Below, in pieces: positions 54,212-56,878 of a DNA stretch of 56,878 bases. Numbering within the stretch: the stretch's first letter is position 1; the number at the start of each line of letters is the position of its first letter. The DNA lies in NCBI GenBank assembly GCA_902541745.1, contig CACBRW010000004.1, positions 1 through 56,878 on the forward strand. Reading direction: 5' to 3'. The position numbers were made by a program, and so were the translations under genes. Source of the stretch: an uncultured Pelagibacteraceae bacterium (lineage in GTDB: Bacteria; Pseudomonadota; Alphaproteobacteria; Pelagibacterales; Pelagibacteraceae). The notes beneath the pieces were generated by a model. It ran no database searches and had not been told where the DNA came from. It saw only the letters and a program-made list of their open reading frames with translations.

Positions 54212-54418
54212 ATGCCAAAACTAAAAACAAAAAGCTCAGCAAAAAAAAGATTTAAAATATCAGCTAAGGGTAAAGTTATTTCTGCGCAAGCAGGTAAAAG
54301 ACATGGTATGATTAAAAGAACTAATTCACAAATAAGAAAACAAAGAGGCACTACAACATTGTCTAAACAAGATGGAAAAATTGTTAAGTCATACATGCCT
54401 TACAGTTTAAGAGGTTAA
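54212..54418 (+). CDS. rpmI: 50S ribosomal protein L35
   Basis: A 68-residue basic protein with the L35 pattern [20 protein letters not shown], then [20 protein letters not shown] and the end KSYMPYSL. It lies between infC and rplT, the universal order. The 53-base spacer before it (54159-54211) shows no clear L20-binding structure. Confidence 0.96.
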   Translation: MPKLKTKSSAKKRFKISAKGKVISAQAGKRHGMIKRTNSQIRKQRGTTTLSKQDGKIVKSYMPYSLRG

Positions 54419-54420
54419 TA

Positions 54421-54777
54421 ATGGCAAGAGTTAAAAGAGGTGTAACTAGTAAAGCTAAACATAAAAAAGTTTTAAAAGCTGTAAAAGGTCAATGGGGCAG
54501 AAGAAAAAATACTATTAGAGTTGCTAAGCAAGCTATGGAAAAATCCATGCAATACGCTTACAGAGACAGAAGAAATAAAAAAAGAGACTTTAAATCATTG
54601 TGGATACAGAGAATCAATGCCGGAGTTAGAGCCGAGGGCTTAACTTATTCAAAATTTATCAATGGATTAAATAAATGTGGTATTGTAATAGATAGAAAAA
54701 TTCTTGCTGAAATTGCCTACGATAGCCCAGAAGCATTCAAAACAATTGTACAAAAAGCTCAATCAGCTTTAAATTAA
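54421..54777 (+). CDS. rplT: 50S ribosomal protein L20
   Basis: A 118-residue 23S-binding protein needed early in 50S assembly. It starts [19 protein letters not shown] and contains [19 protein letters not shown] and [18 protein letters not shown], all standard. It follows rpmI after two bases. Confidence 0.97.
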   Translation: MARVKRGVTSKAKHKKVLKAVKGQWGRRKNTIRVAKQAMEKSMQYAYRDRRNKKRDFKSLWIQRINAGVRAEGLTYSKFINGLNKCGIVIDRKILAEIAYDSPEAFKTIVQKAQSALN

Positions 54778-54820
54778 TCTTCACTATTGTTTTTATTTCT
54801 TAAGGAAATAATCTACTAAT

Positions 54821-55888
54821 ATGTCAGAGATAAAAAATATTAGAGATCAGTTTATATCAAAGCTTGAAAATGATTTAAGCATTGATCAAATAAATGAAAT
54901 CAAGTCCGAGCTCTTTGGTAAAAATGGTTTAATTTCGTCAAAATTTAAAACAATAGGATCAATTCCAGATACTGATAGAAAAAAATTTGCATCAGATTTA
55001 AATCAAGTGAAAGACGAACTTCAAAATCTGATAACCTCTAAACTTAGTGAGATAGAAGGAAAAAAAATAAACGAAAAATTAGAAAAGGAAAAAGTTGATA
55101 TAACTTTACCTGAGAGACCATTCGTTAGAGGAAAAGTTCATCCAGTATCACAAACTATTGATGAAATTTCATCCATTTTCTCTGAAATAGGATTTAGTGT
55201 TGAGGAAGGCCCTGATGTTGAAAATGAATATAACAATTTTACTGCTTTAAACACACCTGACAATCATCCAGCAAGAGATATGCATGATACGTTTTACTTA
55301 GATGAAAGCAAAGAGGTTTTATTACGAACACATACTTCACCTGTTCAAATTAGAACTATGCTAAAAGACAGACCCCCATTTAAGATCATTGCTCCAGGAA
55401 GAACTTATAGATCTGATAGTGATCAAACACATGCACCAATGTTTCATCAAGTAGAAGGTTTACATATTGACACAAACATTAATATGGGGCATCTGAAAGG
55501 ATGTTTGAATTATTTCATTAAAGAATTTTTTGAAGTTGAAAAAATTAAAATGAGATTTAGACCTAGTCATTTTCCATTCACAGAACCATCTGCAGAAGTT
55601 GATATTGGTTATGAAATAAAAGATGGCAAAATTATTATTGGAGAAGGAGATAAGTGGCTTGAAATTTTAGGCTGTGGCATGGTGCATCCTAATGTTTTAA
55701 AAAACGTAAAAGTAGATCCTTCAAAATATCAAGGATATGCCTTTGGTATAGGTATAGATCGATTAGCAATGCTTAAATACGGTATTAATGATTTAAGAGC
55801 GTTTTTTGATTGTGACTACAGATGGCTAAATCATTTTGGTTTTGATCCACTTGATGTTCCTTCAAATTACAGAGGTTTAAGCAGATGA
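54821..55888 (+). CDS. pheS: Phenylalanyl-tRNA synthetase alpha subunit
   Basis: Catalytic class II subunit, 355 residues. A coiled-coil N-terminal arm (1-90) precedes the core with [19 protein letters not shown], motif 2 [20 protein letters not shown] and motif 3 [24 protein letters not shown] ribosome-binding site lies upstream of the ATG. The stop overlaps the pheT start (ATGA). Confidence 0.97.
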   Translation: MSEIKNIRDQFISKLENDLSIDQINEIKSELFGKNGLISSKFKTIGSIPDTDRKKFASDLNQVKDELQNLITSKLSEIEGKKINEKLEKEKVDITLPERPFVRGKVHPVSQTIDEISSIFSEIGFSVEEGPDVENEYNNFTALNTPDNHPARDMHDTFYLDESKEVLLRTHTSPVQIRTMLKDRPPFKIIAPGRTYRSDSDQTHAPMFHQVEGLHIDTNINMGHLKGCLNYFIKEFFEVEKIKMRFRPSHFPFTEPSAEVDIGYEIKDGKIIIGEGDKWLEILGCGMVHPNVLKNVKVDPSKYQGYAFGIGIDRLAMLKYGINDLRAFFDCDYRWLNHFGFDPLDVPSNYRGLSR

Positions 55889-56878
55889 AGATTACATATG
55901 ATTGGCTAAAAGATCATTTAAAAATAAGCGCTAAAGAAGATAAACTTCTTGAGAAACTAACAGACATAGGTCTTGAGGTTGAGAGTATAGAAAACTTATC
56001 TGAAGGGTTAGATTTATTTAAGGTAGCAAAAATCTTAAAAACAGAAAAACATCCTAACGCAGACAGACTTAAAGTTTGTGATGTTGATGTTGGTGATAAA
56101 GAAATCAAAAAAGTTGTTTGTGGAGCTGCAAATGCGAGAGAGGGCCTTCTTACTGTATATGCTCCACCAGGCGCTATAATCCCAAAAAACAAAACCAAAC
56201 TTGTTGTTGCTAAAATTAGAGACGTTACATCTTATGGAATGCTCTGTTCTGAATCTGAATTGAATTTATCTGATGAAAGTGATGGGATTACTGAGCTGTC
56301 ATCATCGAAATATGCCAAAAATATTGGAAAAAGTTATTTTTCTAAACCAAGTTCTAATCTTATTGATTTATCAATTACACCAAATAGACCAGACTGTCTT
56401 GGTGTTCGGGGGATAGCGAGAGATTTATCAGCAGCAGGTTTTGGAAACTTAAAACCAGAAAAAGATAAAAAAATTAAATCTAATAAAAAACAGACTTTAA
56501 AAGTAAAAATAACAAAAGAAAAAAATCAAAGCTGTTTATCTTTTGGTAGCTGCTTAATAACTAATGTCAAAAATACAGAAAGCCCTCAATGGTTGAAAGA
56601 TAAATTAATCTCTATAGGCCAAAAACCAATATCTGCAATTGTAGATATAACTAACTATGTCATGATTGATATTAATCGTCCTTTGCACGCTTACGATGCT
56701 GACAAAATCGATAAGGGAATAATTGTTAGAAATTCAAAATCAGGAGAAGAATTTACTGCTCTAGATAATAAAAATTATAAACTAGATGATGGAATGTGTG
56801 TAATAAGCGATAACAAAGGTGTCTTAGGTCTAGGTGGAATTATTGGAGGAGTAAGATCTGGCACAGAGATAGATACAA
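55885..56878 (+). CDS. pheT: Phenylalanyl-tRNA synthetase beta subunit (3' partial)
   Basis: The frame opens with an ATG overlapping the pheS stop and runs to the window end without a stop (331 complete codons). The start [18 protein letters not shown] is typical of PheT. Next comes the EMAP/tRNA-binding domain ([30 protein letters not shown]), and then the B1 and B3/B4 region ([50 protein letters not shown]). The remaining part, including B5 and the catalytic-like domain, lies outside the window. Confidence 0.96.
   Translation, partial: MKITYDWLKDHLKISAKEDKLLEKLTDIGLEVESIENLSEGLDLFKVAKILKTEKHPNADRLKVCDVDVGDKEIKKVVCGAANAREGLLTVYAPPGAIIPKNKTKLVVAKIRDVTSYGMLCSESELNLSDESDGITELSSSKYAKNIGKSYFSKPSSNLIDLSITPNRPDCLGVRGIARDLSAAGFGNLKPEKDKKIKSNKKQTLKVKITKEKNQSCLSFGSCLITNVKNTESPQWLKDKLISIGQKPISAIVDITNYVMIDINRPLHAYDADKIDKGIIVRNSKSGEEFTALDNKNYKLDDGMCVISDNKGVLGLGGIIGGVRSGTEIDT

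Noticed and set aside
54070-54396. 108-codon minus-strand ORF antisense to infC and rpmI
   Set aside because: Opposite conserved translation genes, no independent start signals or family resemblance.

Overview
The window reads as a stretch of chromosome from a SAR11-type alphaproteobacterium (Pelagibacterales, Candidatus Pelagibacter-like). Support for this: very AT-rich DNA, genes packed with 1-17 base overlaps and almost no spacer DNA, Lys/Asn/Ile-rich proteins, and alphaproteobacterial marker contexts (irr next to fabA-fabB-fabI, argH-lptM-lysA, CarD next to the 7Fe ferredoxin FdxA, a SUV3-like helicase, Coq7, an AacS-type acetoacetyl-CoA ligase). The assignment is inferred from gene content; no species can be named. 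I see no phage, transposon, integrase or CRISPR array.

Layout. 1-6527: translation and RNA-turnover operon nusA (5' end cut off)-infB-rbfA-rpsO-pnp. 6530-9164 (minus): unsaturated fatty acid genes fabA-fabB-fabI plus a 39-codon membrane peptide gene. 9234-12198: iron/redox block with irr, then rubrerythrin, a two-cluster CCG Fe-S protein and a DUF3501 protein; irr and rubrerythrin are each preceded by an iron-control-element-like palindrome. 12195-17310 (minus): ubiE-ubiB-coaBC-dut-moeB/thiF-SH3 protein. 17340-21346: mutM, rpsT, a 311-bp AT-rich repeat region, dnaA-dnaN. 21343-24790 (minus): argH-lptM-lysA-plsC. 24815-28438: TlpA, HIG1-type peptide, esterase, HNH protein, then coq7, dsbB and a DedA-like gene on minus. 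28501-30323: tRNA-Leu(CAA) almost touching an acyl-CoA synthetase gene. 30443-34744: an isolated 30-aa Lys/Arg peptide gene with its own hairpin and terminator, facing a minus operon helicase-terB-fdxA-carD. 34918-37511: acetoacetyl-CoA synthetase, PaaI-like thioesterase, a 34-aa membrane peptide, tRNA-Arg(ACG). 37561-41969: pyruvate dehydrogenase E1 carrying its own lipoyl domain, then E2. 41976-49758: EamA transporter, uppP, gltD-gltB. 49755-56878: hydrolase, glycosyltransferase, then thrS-infC-rpmI-rplT-pheS-pheT (3' end cut off).

Most of the window is conserved housekeeping. The parts most worth attention are: the probable Irr regulon (autoregulated irr plus the rubrerythrin/CCG/DUF3501 operon of unknown biochemistry), the lipoyl-AceE fusion, the histone-tail-like 30-aa peptide convergent with a CarD that has a similar Lys-rich tail, the tRNA-Leu/acyl-CoA synthetase junction, the purine repeat between rpsO and pnp, and several very small membrane peptide genes. 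One-base TAATG stop/start overlaps recur at many junctions and suggest widespread translational coupling.
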